Positions 11,716 through 22,767 of a stretch of DNA of 64,000 bases are shown in pieces; positions within the stretch are counted from its first letter, which is position 1; every line of letters begins with the position of its first letter. The notes below the pieces were generated by a model that did no database searches, was not told the origin of the DNA, and saw only the letters and a list, made by a program, of their open reading frames with translations. The DNA lies in contig CM060848.1 of NCBI GenBank assembly GCA_030737835.1, positions 9,556,509 to 9,620,508 of the forward strand, given 5' to 3'. Origin of the DNA: Acorus gramineus (lineage: Eukaryota > Streptophyta > Magnoliopsida > Acorales > Acoraceae). The translations under genes were made by a program, and so were the position numbers.

Positions 11716-13781
11716 CGAATTATGTTTTTATATTTTTAAAAGGGGAAAATGCACACAACCCCCTACAAACATATGAAAATTCAGATAACCTTTGTCTTGT
11801 CCTAATTTGGGGTGCATTTGCTTGCGATATGCAATCTTATCCTGTGTTTAATTATAAAACCAAACACGTCAAATCACGCATAATTTTCTAATCGTGTAAG
11901 GTTGCGATTGTATATATTTATGCATCAGATCTGGTCGTTTTTCAAAGCTGATCAGATGAGCTTTTTTTAAAAGCTGGATTCGGAACTGAAATTTTTTTAT
12001 GTGAAATGTCATTTTTACCCATGCCATTTCTCCAATATTGCATGAGTATAAATATTAAACACTTGGGTTCTCATCTTCTCTCTCTTCTCAAAACATATTA
12101 GATCGGCTCAAAGAACTCTCTCTTCTCTCGTCTCTCTCGTCAAAACACCCAATCTCCGATGCGTCACTTTCGTCTCTCGCGGTAAAACATGTGCTTCTCT
12201 CACCCAAGTCTGTTGCTTTTGCTCTCTCCTCTCTCGTCAACACCCCCAATGATCGATCTGTGCTTTGTTGTCCAAATGAAATGTTAGGTCGAACGGGAGC
12301 CCTACCTAGTGACTGATACTGTAGATCGATTTGTGTTCTCCAAATGCGCACCTACAGAACTGCAAATGCTCGAAGTGATCTCCAGAAGAAGAAACCATAG
12401 GTCGAACTGATCTCCTAGTCCAAATCACCTGGACCGACCTCACTTCAACCACCATCTGAAATTTGGGTGAAAGAGAAAAAAGCCATCTTCACCTGATCTA
12501 CACACAGTAAGTTTTTCAGACCATGTTTTATCTTGGCTTTCCCTAATTGCATGATATTTTGGATTTCTTCCTTGACAATGATCTTAGCTTTCCCTAATTT
12601 CATGATATTTGGGATATCTTTCAAAAGATGCCATATTTTATCAATTTCTTGCTTCGGGTAAAGATGTTGTGTGGCGTTAGATTAGGGTCTTCAATGCTAC
12701 TTCATTTTTACTCCTCACATTGGGGTACAATAGATATGCACTCGTTGTTGCATGTGTTTCATTCTATTTGTCTCCTCAAGTAGAAAATAAAAACACTACT
12801 AACTGTACGCTTTTGTTGTATGTTACATTGTTCCGAACTTGTCACTACAAGCGTTTATTATAGAATTTATAAACTTTTTCATTCTTCACCTTCATTCATA
12901 AATGAGAATACATGTACTTCTCCATAATAGGAGGTTCACTTGAAAGAGGATATGAAGGAGCTTGTTCATCGTTTATTGTTTGTTCCTCATTTGTTGTGCA
13001 TTAGTTCATCAGACGCAGAACCTACATCTAATAAATTGTTTTTTCATGAGACAGACAATTGGTGTGTCACTAACTCGTGTCACTAGCTCCTAATCACTCA
13101 TACCAATTCACCCAAGTATTATAGATTGTATACATTTGGGCTATCTTTTGCTTACAACCATTGATATATTATAGATTGTAGTTATGCTCGATTAACCGTT
13201 GATGGATTCCCTTACAAATCGTGACCACTATACCTATGAAATCCATCCTAAGTTTTTTTTTTTAAGCGCAGAAGGATAACCGACAAGAGAACAATCAACC
13301 TAGTCTTACATCCAATGTGCAGAAATTAGCCTTCAGAAACAAAGGAAAAAAAAACACATGACGGATATCGGAAGAAGGCAGTGTGGGATAGTCAGAAACA
13401 CGAGATTTTCATTAGTATATGCGCATTCTGGAACTTCAAATATCGAATTTTTCGAATACGGATTCAGATTTTTTCAGTTAATTGACAGGCTTAGCTGTGG
13501 TGATTAAATGAAGAAGACAATTTGTTAGAGAGGAGGAGTAAAAAAGTAATTATAAGAGTTTAATTTATATTTTTCCTAGTTTATAGGGGGGTTATTTTAA
13601 TTATTACATTTTGTTTGGGTTAAGATAACGAAATATTCCAATTCTGTTCATGGTTCTTTAACACAAGAGGGTGATTTGACTTTTAGGTTGCATTTGGTTA
13701 CGCGATTACAAAGCAGCGATTGCAGAAAAGCAGCTATTTGAATTGAGTTTTGAATAAGGTTTTACTGGAGTTGACTTTTGT
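11716..13781. other. Intergenic, no gene recognised
   Basis: AT-rich sequence with a CT-rich tract (about 12065-12240, many TCTCTC/CTCGTC blocks). No conserved coding frame, RNA gene or intact transposon end was recognised. The part from 13685 onward (GGTTGCATTTGGTTACGCGATTAC) resumes at 16851 after solo LTR A, so A interrupted a small AT-rich repeat here. Confidence 0.5.
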
Positions 13782-14050
13782 TGTTATATATGTGTCACTT
13801 TTTGGCCTGCTGGTAACCATTGGAGCATTTTGGCAGTTTTGAGTTTTTTTTTCGTTTTTTCGATCGGAAGCGCTAAAATTTTGGACTGTTAGCTATCGTC
13901 CTAAGCTAGAGGACTCCGATTGAAAATCTAACTGCATATTATGTGTCCTGGTGCCATTTTAAGCCACTCATGAAAATTTCATCGAATTTCGACAACGTTT
14001 CTGAAATTTCACAGTTCCGGGGCGTATCCGGGTTTTTAAGTCACTTACTA

Positions 14051-14056
14051 TATAAA
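14051..14056 (+). promoter_or_regulatory. TATA-like box of solo LTR A
   Basis: TATAAA (CTATATAAAGGGG), about 30 bp before the conserved ACTATTCATCATCCCTACC that is also found in copy B after TATAAATA (27844-27851). In C the minus-strand equivalent is CTATATATAG near 37985. Position at the U3/R boundary fits an LTR promoter. Confidence 0.55.
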
Positions 14057-14183
14057 GGGGTGAGCTAAAAATCAGATGTCACTATTCATCATCCCTACCA
14101 AAATTTCCCTCTCTCCTCTCTCTCATTTTTCTCCCTTTTGAAGGCCTTAGACCCCTCAAACCTAAAAACCTAAAGCATAAGAA

Positions 14184-14208
14184 GTGTAGATCGGGTCCCG
14201 ATCTACAC
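14184..14208 (+). other. Conserved 25-nt near-perfect hairpin in the LTR leader
   Basis: Arms GTGTAGATCGGG and CCCGATCTACAC are perfect 12-bp complements around one T. The same sequence is at 27980-28004 in B (one arm mismatch) and 37831-37855 in C (perfect). It lies just upstream of a short open frame and the first splice donor. Role unknown; could be an RNA structure or protein-binding palindrome. Confidence 0.7.
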
Positions 14209-15360
14209 CCCGGTGCCTTCAAATCCCATTTCCGACGAGTCTAGCCTCTCCATCCTCCCCTCTTTCTCCTCTGTTTTGGGCCATTTCGAAGGCCGAGGGA
14301 GATCCGGGCGTTGGAAGGCTTTGGGGAAAGGTTTCGGTGCGCGGAGAGCAACCGAACGTCTCTTCCTCCCCTCGGTAAGCCTTCTTTCCCTCTTTTTCAT
14401 GCTTAGATGCTTGATAGGGGGGGTTTTTTGGGTTGGGTGGTGGTCGGCGGCTGCGGGTGGCCGTCGGAGGAGGTCAGAGGTGGTCGGAGGCCGTCGGAGG
14501 CCGATGGGTGGGTGGTAGAGGTGCTCGGCAGGTTGGGGATCTGTTCCGAGCAGGGTGGCAGCGGGCGCAGCAGGCAGGCATCAGGTAGCCGGGCGCGCGA
14601 GCGCGTGCGCGCGGGCGTGCGCGCGGGCGTGCGCTCGGGTGATGCAGGGGGGCGTGCTGGGCGCACTGGATGGGTTGGCAGTGCTGGCGTGTGGGCTGGT
14701 GGTCTCAGGCAGCACAGGCAGCACAGGCGCAGCAGCTGGCAGGGCGCGCGCGTGCGTGCACGCGAGCGTGCTCGCGGGCGTGCGCTCGGGGGGAGCTGGA
14801 GGCCAGCAAGGCGTGCGGGCGCTGAGCGGTGCTGGGGGTGATGGCCGAGAGGGCAGTGCGTGCAGGGGTGTCGTGCATGATGCGCGCGGGGTGCGCGCAG
14901 GGCACGACGAGGCAGGGATGATGCGTGCGGGGAGCGGCGAGGTGGCGGAGGTGCGCGCGGGGTGCGCGCGGGGCGAGGCGCTGCGCGCGGGGGCGTGCGG
15001 GGTGCTCGCGGGCCGGCGCGAGGCGTGCGGGGCGCGCGCGGGCTGCTGCGGCTGGGCGCAGTGGACGCGCGGTGCCCTTGGTGGTGCGGCGGCGTGTCCA
15101 GGCGGCGGGCAGGGGCCGGGGGTGCGCGGGGTGCGTGGGCTGAGGCGCGGCGGTGCACCCGGGCGGTCGGGTGGCCGTGCGGGTGGTTGCCGGCCGTGCG
15201 GGTGGTTGCCGGCCGTGCGGGTGGTTGCCGGGGTGCTCGGGCTAGCGTGCGTGCGGGTCGTATGCACGTTTGCCCGAGTGTTGGGTATTTATTTGGGTAG
15301 TTTGGTATATTTTGGAGTAATTGTGGATTATACTCACCCAGTTGATATCCTGTCTTGCAG

Positions 15361-15396
15361 ATCTCGACGGACGGTCGCGCGTCGACCCGACTTCCG
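15361..15396 (+). other. Mini-exon-like block with consensus splice sites in solo LTR A
   Basis: Preceded by CTTGCAG and followed by GTGAGTGGG. It has equivalents at 29258-29293 (B, 36 nt), 36411-36446 (C, minus, 36 nt) and 38539-38575 (D, minus, 37 nt), each with the same AG/GTGAGT borders. The upstream donor (GTAAGC or GTGAGC; exon ends 14374, 28170, 37665, 39089) and downstream acceptor (exon starts 16450, 30333, 35156, 33231) are also kept. One frame through exons 2 and 3 reads DLDGRSRVDPTS then VITEEDLKEEL... to TAG in A, and DPDGRSRDDLNF then VSTEPELESEQQ... to TAG in C. No ATG precedes it in that frame in A. Splicing is inferred, not shown. Confidence 0.55.
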
Positions 15397-16273
15397 GTGA
15401 GTGGGACAACCCAACCCAGTTTGGGAGGCGCTACATGCCTTTCAGCGTGTACCGTCCTCCCCTGGGGCACATAGTTGGTATTAACTGCTTTGTTATAATC
15501 CATGTAAGCATGATGTGTGTGTAGAATGCATGCCACCCTAGACTTGTATGTTAGGGACTTGCACCCTTAGGATTTGTGCATGAGCCGTGTATCATGTCAC
15601 CCCGTTATCATGCTAGGAAAGCCCGACCTGTGCATGCGTCCTATTAGTTTGATTTATTTAATTAAATACAAGCTTTAATATTGTTAGCATGCCTTGGGGA
15701 ATATAAGGGGGCCTTGTGAGGTTAACATTGAGACCCGGGTTAGGGTACTCCGTGTTCCTCGTTTGGTTGTCGGATGTCCTACATCGGGACCTCAGGTTAC
15801 CCTCCCAAGGTCTCTTTTCCCCATTTATGTCTTATTTATTTCCCCGCATCCTGGTTATGCGCGCTGGTGGAATTCTGAGGAATTCAAGACATTAGAGTTG
15901 TAGAGATGTGCTGTCAGCGGATCCGAGTGGATGATATGCGATGGATAGGCTGTTCTGTTCCCTTCGTTGGATCCGTGTAGAGACTACCTCGGCGTTGGAA
16001 AGGTTGTTCCGTGCAGGGGCTCCCATTAGTAGGCGCCTCCTGATTTGGTAGAAGGACTGCGCCGAATGTGGGAGTGGCCAAACGACCTATGGAGTGGGGA
16101 GAGACTATCGATGGACCAAGGGTGACCAACAGCCTAGTCAGTCCCAAGAGCCTAGGTCACCTATTGAGAGGTGAGGGTGAGGGTATGGTGGGCCGGCGAT
16201 GCGACGACCCACGGGATTGTGTGTGGATGATTATCAACCCATTAAGTCCCAACATCCTTGGTCACCTATTGAG

Positions 16274-16301
16274 GGTGAGGGTGAGGGTGAGGGTATGGGG
16301 T
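16274..16301 (+). repeat. G-quadruplex-capable TGAGGG repeats in LTR A
   Basis: Five GGG tracts spaced by TGA or TAT. A second cluster lies at about 16174-16192. Equivalents are at 30070-30087 and 30168-30189 (B), on the minus strand at 35312-35326 and 35408-35428 (C), and about 33390-33410 and 33612-33632 (D). G4-capable tracts inside plant LTRs are a published general observation. Confidence 0.65.
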
Positions 16302-17074
16302 TCGGCGATGTGACGAACCCCCGGATTTGTGTTGTTTATGCCGCTTTGGGGCTATTGACTTGATTTAAATGTGGTTAATATGAACTGTATGCATGGGTTG
16401 TGCTATTCACTGAGCGTGTGGCTCACCCCTCGCATAATGTCTTTTTCAGTGATCACTGAGGAGGACTTGAAGGAGGAGCTTCCCGAGCGACTACACCAGT
16501 AGCGGAGTAGCGCCACGTCCCTCGAGTTTTGAGGCCATCAGCACCCTTCTCTTGTTGTATGTATATACTTCTGTGCTTGGGCACCTAGTTTGGATTTTGT
16601 ATGGGTTGTATTTGTGTATATATAGACATGTTGGCTCCCACAGGACATATGATTATATATCGAGTCTGTAGTATATTTTGATTACAGATTCAGTTTTTTT
16701 AGCTTCTGCATTTGGTGTATATATTATGTCAGCCCTGCTTTATCTGTATTGTCATATTTGCTGTTGTGTGAGTATGTTATTGAACTCCTGTCTACTGATA
16801 TCATATATACACTTGCCGCGTCCCGGGGACGGCCGCCCTGGGGCGTGACATTTGTAAATCATGTTTGGTAAAACATGATGTTATTGAAAACCAGTGATAG
16901 AAAACCATTATTTATGTTTGGTTACCAAACCTGATCGGTCGGAAAAATGTGATGAAATCCCCAAAATAACCTCCCTCGTTTGAAATTACAAAAATACGCA
17001 TTATAAACATATATCTTTCATCTTTCGATCAACAAAACAAAAGAAATTGATTTGCAGAACCCTAATCCTGCGCG

Positions 17075-17287
17075 ATGGAGAACATGGTCGGCAACCCTAG
17101 AGTAAAATCCTACTCTCTCGAGGCTCCCTCGATCAACCTACGTTCAAGGTAAAACGATTTTGAATCCGAGTCCTTGAACGATTCCAGCATTGAACCTCCT
17201 CCCCCTGACGAGGACCACCCTACCTCCCTTTCTTCTCCATCAAATATACTCCATGATCTGATGTGTGAATCGGCACCCACAGCATAA
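17075..17287 (+). pseudogene. Remnant of an unrecognised coding exon, one in-frame stop
   Basis: ATG at 17075 opens 70 codons (MENMVGNPRVKSYSLEAPS..., later NDFESESLNDSSIEPPPPDE). They are interrupted once by TAA at 17150-17152 and end at TAA 17285-17287. The frame is protein-like on both sides of the stop, suggesting a single nonsense change or a spliced exon (AAG then GTAAAAC at 17148). I do not recognise the family. The surrounding 16856-18100 is otherwise AT-rich with no gene seen. Confidence 0.4.
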
Positions 17288-18128
17288 GCAGGTAGGTTTC
17301 ATAGCTCGTGAGACAGTTTTATAGTTTGCTTGAGGTGAATGAGGGAGAGAAAAAAATATGAAGACCATGTTCTGATTCAGAGTTTAAATAATATGCTAAA
17401 TGTTTCACCCAATGACGTTGAAAATGTTCCCATGAATGACTCTAGGCCACCCATGTTCGTATACACTTGTCATTCCCACCCCTGATTTGTATGAGAAGAT
17501 CCATTCTATTCGATGAACTAATTAATTTACCCAGGTTTCTGAGATTGAGTAGTTTGAATAATGTACTATTTTTAAGATGCAAGCTTTTCCTTTTCCCCAA
17601 CATTTTCAGATGATGCAACGTTGTTACAAATGCCAACTTTATTCAAAGAGTATGGGCTACTTTGGACCTCTGTTTGTTTTGGATAAATATGTTTTTCATA
17701 AAGGTTTGTAAATTACATGCAGATATGAGTTGAGGGCACGCATTTTTCTCTGATGATCAACTTGTCAGAACTCCACATTTCTACCTCTGTTTATCTTACA
17801 AACCTCTATAGAGAGCTTGAATGAAATATGTGGTGCACTATGGATAAACTTGGTTTACTGGTCTACCAAATTTAAATTGTTTGTGTTGTGTGTATGGTTC
17901 CATATTGGGAATGATAGGTTAGTTTTGTGGTCCGCAATTGGGAATGTCAATGGGTTTTTGTTGTTTGATAAATTTAAATTTTCATAATAGACTATGGTTG
18001 TTCTGATGTGTGAATGGTTTATTTTTAATGTCATGGTTTACCCAAAAATGGAAACATATAATTGGGTATGAATTCTTGTTATTTTCCTCAGTTGGGCGTT
18101 CGAACGCTGCTCGAACCCGTTCGATCGG

Positions 18129-18690
18129 TTCATTTTAGCTATATGGCAATGATCCTCGTTCGAACGGGTCCCCCCACACCACTGACACATGCTCACTGGG
18201 AACGAACCCAGTTCGATTGGCGCTCGAACGGAACCTAACACAGTCAAAACACGCTCACTGGGAATGAACCCAGCTCGAATGGGGCTCGAACGGAGCCTTA
18301 CAGACTCAACACGCGCTCACTGAGAATGAACCTAGCATGAATGGCGTTCAAACGGAGCCTTATACACTTAATACGTGCTCACTGGGAACAAACCCAGCTC
18401 GAATGGCGTTCGAACGGAGCCTTACACACTCAAAACGCGCTCACTGGGAATGAACCCAGCTCGATTGGCGTTCGAATAGAACCTAACACACTCAACACGC
18501 GCTCACTAGGAACGATCATAGCTTGATTGGCGTTCGAACGACCCAACACATGAAACATGCGTTCACTAGGAACGAATAGAGTGCGCACTCCATTCGACCG
18601 AACTGCTCGGCAACCAATTATATGCTCACTGGGAACAGTGGACGTTCGAACCGTAACATGAATGGCGTTCGAACGGACCGTAATAGTTCA
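18129..18690. repeat. 62-bp tandem array with TTCGAACG core
   Basis: Units begin GCTCACTGGGAA at 18191, 18253, 18315, 18377, 18439 and 18501 (exactly 62 bp apart), then diverged at about 18561 and 18624, with a degenerate unit before 18191. Each carries AACCCAGCTCGAATGGCG followed by TTCGAACGGAGCC. The core motif is the one enriched in the hAT-like MITEs in APC5, so the array may have been amplified from such an element. No coding function; the ORFs through it are periodic artefacts. Confidence 0.85.
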
Positions 18691-18727
18691 AACGTCGTAA
18701 TATCTCATCTAAAAGACCTGCTACACA

Positions 18728-18971
18728 GAGTGTTTATTTCTGTGCCTTGCACTACACAGAAATTTTACCACGATTTTAGGAACATAATTGACCAATGTAC
18801 ATGACTTTCAAACAAGTTCACACTGAAATTGAATACATGCAGCAACATGGAGTGTTTATTTCTGTGCCTTGCACTACACAGAAATTTTACCACGATTTTA
18901 GGAACATAATTGACCAATGTACATGACTTTCAAACAAGTTCACACTGAAATTGAATACATGCAGCAACATG
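18728..18971. repeat. Perfect 122-bp tandem duplication
   Basis: 18728-18849 and 18850-18971 appear identical base for base, beginning GAGTGTTTATTTCTG; a third partial start (GAGTGTTTTAGG) follows at 18972. Identity implies a recent event. No gene content. Confidence 0.85.
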
Positions 18972-19516
18972 GAGTGTTTTAGGGTCCATCCTACATTGCA
19001 GTGTGGAACATAAATAACATAATACAATCACTTAAATAACGTAATATATAAATAACATGGAGCCCGTTCGAACATGGCTCACAGGTTTTTGAATTTCCCC
19101 ACCTCATAGAAATGCAGTTGTTGATTAAAAAACATGAAGGCGCTGCACCATTACAAGTTGCCCAACCTGGGATTCATATCAACAACACCTGCAAGAGGGA
19201 CCACCTTACTATGAATAATATCACCTAGCAATGATATGAATAGATTCACCTATACTACACAGAAAATGAGTTGAAACCTAGAAGCGCTTTGAGGGTCAAC
19301 TTCTATTAATAAGACTCACCAACATATAAACCGATGCATCATCCATCAGTGGAGCCCATTGGCATCTGCGATTGCATCTCGAATATGATCTCGCACTCCT
19401 GACATTTCCCCGTCCTCAATTGTTTGTGCTGACGTGGAATCAGGTTGACTCATGGGTTCACCAAGAACCTCCACATTGTCATCCTCAAATTCTAATATCA
19501 GTGCATCTTCGATTCT

Positions 19517-20746
19517 CTAGTCAATGATGAAGTTATGGATTACCATCGTTGCTATCACAATCTTGACTTGGGTGTCATAAGGATAGTTGGACATTTTATC
19601 CAGAATTGGCCATCTTTTCTTCAACACACCAAATGACCTCTCTATAATGTTCTGTAGGGAGGAATGTAGGCTATTGAAATGTTCCTCCCTGCCTCTTGGA
19701 GCACTACATCTGAAATCTGGGACATGATACCTGGTATTGCGATATGGGGCTAGGAAGCCCCTTCGATTCGGATAACCAGCATCAACAACATAGTACTTAC
19801 CTGCAACTCAGAAACACAAATCACAATTAGAAAGCATCAGTAAATGAATTGCTCGATTGGTTGATCAGTGTTTTGCATTGCTTACCCCATGGAGCATGTG
19901 GAAAATTATGTTCTGGATTGTATACTACATGAGCTAGCACCTTTGCGTCATGTGCAGTGCCCTCCCAACTGGCTGATAGAAATGTAAAGCACATGTGAAA
20001 ATCACATACGGCTAGCACATTTTGAGTTGTTGTTTTCGATCTACCGCTCCTGAAGGACAACTGTCGTTCGGCGTTCACACACGCATGAATATGTGTTCCA
20101 TCAATCGCACCAATACAATCCTTGAAGAACGGATAGTACTTCCCACCACCATAGTATCTAATGTGGTCTGGAGTAGTATTTAGTGAGTCTCTTGGCCTAA
20201 TCATATCTACTGCCCATTCACAAACAGAATCTAATATCTTGTTAAAATAACGGTTGATAGTTTCACCGGAATGTTTGAGGGTGTGTTGCATAGATCTATT
20301 CCTGTCATTGTGACCTATGGTTTGTAAGAATATCCTCATCTGCTCTTCCACTGAGACAATACGTGAACTTTGGGCTAGACCTTTCTCTCTAAAAATATGG
20401 CACAGTTTGACAAAAATTATGGGCATCATTCGGCACATGTCAAAGCATAAGCGCCAATGCCCATGCATCATGTCATGACTAACTAATTGGTTTCCGGTGT
20501 AGGTGAGATCATGCACAGGTTGCTTACATAGATAGGTTGCTTTGTAACATTCCACATGTGCCAATAGCAATAAAATCAAAATGTCAATCTCTAGGTCATC
20601 ATCTTCCTCATTGGACATTCTATATGTAAATGTCATATATACATGTGTGTGAGCATTATATGCATACATCCACAAAAGGGAGATTTACAGAAAGCTTACG
20701 TCTCATCTGATGATGTATCCATACTTGATCCAGTCAAAGATTCCAT
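19517..20746 (-). CDS. PIF/Harbinger transposase (DDE_Tnp_4 type), three exons
   Basis: Cuts and joins PIF/Harbinger DNA transposons. Minus-strand exons: 20746-20700 (MESLTGSSMDTSSDE), 20619-19886, 19800-19517, all GT-AG and in phase, giving about 354 residues. Catalytic context is visible: first Asp in DCIGAIDGTHI, second in WEGTAHDAKVL, and Glu in IIERSFGVLKKRW. Other family blocks are TTTQNVLAVCDF and KYYVVDAGYPNRRGFLAPYR. The frame stops at TAG 19517-19519 just after MVIHNFIID. The same frame continues as RIEDALILEFEDD to about 19360, so the stop may be a late nonsense change that trims an acidic tail. The partner Myb/SANT ORF lies upstream in the same direction. The element's own TIRs were not located. 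Confidence 0.8.
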
Positions 20747-21109
20747 GTGGGAACTGCAGTACAGGACTTGAAAATAAGATGCCCCAATGAGTCGTATAAG
20801 GTTTCACAAGAAAGCAGTGCACTATATAATAGGAGCACATAACATGAATTTAAATTGAAATGCTAAGACAGACTCAAAGCAAAACACGTATATGCAACCA
20901 TAAAATTACAGTACTTCAAATATTATACCATTTAAACCATTACCAAAATTACATGATAGTGCCCATTACAATACATTGTGACCTAGGGGCTCATCCTACA
21001 TATTGGTGACCTGTCCAAAAAAAAAAAAGGTAGAATCACCATACCCTATAATACGCATATTTCAGCATAACAAAATTAATTTATAACATGGCCTTTCACT
21101 GCTCATAGG

Positions 21110-21955
21110 CTACTCTTCACGAGAAAGCTTGAACTCATTATTAATCCAATGGGCCCTTACTTCGTCAGTGTCAATGGAGCAAAAGGTTTGGCGGTTCACA
21201 GGTTCACGAAGATAACTGATAGCAAACAGGTATTCTTCTGATAATCGGGAGAGGCCTTCTGCGTTCACTAGAACTTGCAAGGCATGCACAACAGTGGGGA
21301 CACCGTCAGTGTTTTTAGAAGTGGATTTCTTTCTTGTCCTCTTCTCAAGTAAATTGTAAATACGATCCATTGAGGTCTCCAAGACTTGACTAGTACTTCC
21401 TTAAGACATTTTATTTCCACTACCAGAACATTGTACTGTCGCTGCTCTAAGAGGGCTGGTCACCTCTGAACCTACATTGATAGTGGATGGTTGAGTTAAT
21501 GGTGTTTCAGATGGTAGGGGTTCTAGTTCTGACCCTTTCTCTTCATTCCGAGCAGCACTTTCTTCGGTTCCGGTGACAGATTTGTCTTTTCGAAACTCAT
21601 ACTTGGCAGCTGTCGGCATTTTGTTATGGTCACCCATGGCAGCGCCACACCCGAACAAAATATCCAACTCTTCCTCATACGCCAATGGGTAGTGTGAGAA
21701 CTTATCACCTCCGGTGTGACGCTATATGAAGTACATGCCATTGGTCAGATATAGTTAAATTAGCCATATTAATATTCAAGCATATTTCACATAAGTTCAA
21801 ATAATACATGTGCAAATTGCGCCCACCACTCATCAGGCATTTTATAAGTTTTTTTCTGTTCATCCCATCCCAATCCGATTTCTTTTTGCAAGGCCTTCCA
21901 CATTTGCCAATTTTTTCTAGTTGTGTCCCAATGATTTTTTAGTTGAACCATTTCT
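21110..21955 (-). pseudogene. PIF/Harbinger ORF1, Myb/SANT-like DNA-binding protein, 5'-truncated
   Basis: This accessory protein recognises the element ends and helps the transposase. Minus strand: an exon about 21955-21828 encodes QLKNHWDTTRKNWQMWKAL, GLGWDEQKKTY and DEWWAQ, the conserved Myb/SANT-like block. A second exon from 21721 begins RHTGGDKFSHYPLAYEEELD. That frame meets TAA near 21402 (KMS stop) and then continues cleanly as GSTSQVLETSMDRIYNLLEK to 21110. Sequence upstream of QLKNHWD no longer matches the family, so the N-terminus is lost at about 21955, where Tat-like retroelement sequence begins on the other strand. Truncated and stop-containing. Confidence 0.65.
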
Positions 21956-21960
21956 CCTAG

Positions 21961-22767
21961 GCACAACCTAGGCAAACATATGGCAATAGAGCCAGAGTTC
22001 TTCCTGTCTATCCATCTACTCCACCAAGGATACAAGCCTTTGTTCCTCGGCAACCACCCCTAAGGAAATACATCGCTATTCCGCCCCCATCGACCTATGA
22101 GTCTCCAGCACCTGAAATTATTGAATCTGCAGAGTGTCTGAAGCAGGACTCTGACGATGATGAAGAGTTTTTGGATGAAGAACTATCAGAACTCTTTTAC
22201 CCTACTCCAATGCAACCTGGATCCATCATCGAAGCCTTACAACCAATTGAATCTGAATACCCATTGTCTCTATATTCTCAAGATCAAATCATATCATTGC
22301 CCGTCAAACCTACCTTGGTGGTCTTAGATTACTCACATCTTGACTCATCAGATTTTGAGATTGATAAAGATCTGGTTCAACCAATTGTGCATGTTCTCAA
22401 ATCGGAACCACTTAAATTTAAAAATGCACAATTTGAGGGAGCAGCCGATCCATCCCAATTGCCAGATCAACCTGACTTGCCATCCCATCTGTTTGAGGAG
22501 CTCCCTCCTCCCCCCACCATATCCAAATTAACTATTGCAAATATAATCCATAAGCACCTGATTGAACCAATAGATGAGTCTTTACCCCCACCATCATTAG
22601 GGCCTCAACATTATGATGAATCATGCTCCCTTGCACCTGTTCAGTCAGTAGTCGCCGTTACAACTTGCTTTTCCATATCCACATCTTTATTGACTGACCC
22701 CTCTTTGAGGAAAGATTCTCTTTCTGCTAAGGTTCTATGGCAGGTCAAGAACTATTCACACTTTTGA
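21961..22767 (+). pseudogene. Acidic, proline-rich retroelement-like frame, not assigned
   Basis: An open frame of about 268 codons following TAG at 21958: VLPVYPSTPPRIQAFVPRQ, then PAPEIIESAECLKQDSDDDE, ending LWQVKNYSHF. It has acidic and proline-rich low-complexity stretches and no motif I can name. It lies 360 bp upstream of an integrase C-terminus on the same strand, so I infer it belongs to the same Tat-like gypsy element (gag-side or linker region), joined to the integrase by internal deletion. A following frame, 22792-22992, is likewise unassigned. Confidence 0.4.

Larger units (their letters stand above)
13782..16850 (+). mobile_element. Solo LTR 'A' of a long GC-rich LTR-retrotransposon family
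   Basis: A 3069-bp unit starting TGTTATATATGTGTCAC and ending GGGGCGTGACA (TG...CA), with a perfect 5-bp target duplication TTTGT (13777-13781, 16851-16855). No internal domain or terminal direct repeat exists, so it is a solo LTR. Layout: TATA-like box 14051-14056; CT-rich leader; hairpin 14184-14208; splice donor after 14374; about 0.9 kb of CpG-rich sequence; mini-exon 15361-15396; TGAGGG repeats; third acceptor before 16450; conserved end. LTRs of 3 kb with 5-bp duplications suit Ty3/gypsy chromoviruses of Tekay/Del type, but the lineage cannot be proven without pol. Confidence 0.85.

Noticed and set aside
12088..12351. 87-codon minus ORF in the CT-rich tract
   Set aside because: Biased composition, no start context, no splice partners and no recognised motif.
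14403..15536. Long ORFs (up to 377 codons) on both strands in the GC-rich part of LTR A; likewise 28000-29240 in B, 36390-37465 in C and 38636-39023 in D
   Set aside because: They are Arg/Ala/Pro/Gly low-complexity frames open on several strands at once because the DNA is CpG-rich and stop-poor. Frames are not conserved between LTR copies.
16174..16301. TGAGGG repeats as interstitial telomere
   Set aside because: The plant telomere unit is TTTAGGG. This is a short TGAGGG run internal to each LTR copy.
13782..16850. LTR A as a complete small element with its own short LTRs
   Set aside because: First and last 50 bases are not direct repeats of each other, and all copies share the same outer ends with 5-bp duplications, as expected for solo LTRs.
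18129..18690. Could the 62-bp array be a CRISPR-like array?
   Set aside because: Whole units repeat with no unique spacers, and the context is plant nuclear DNA.
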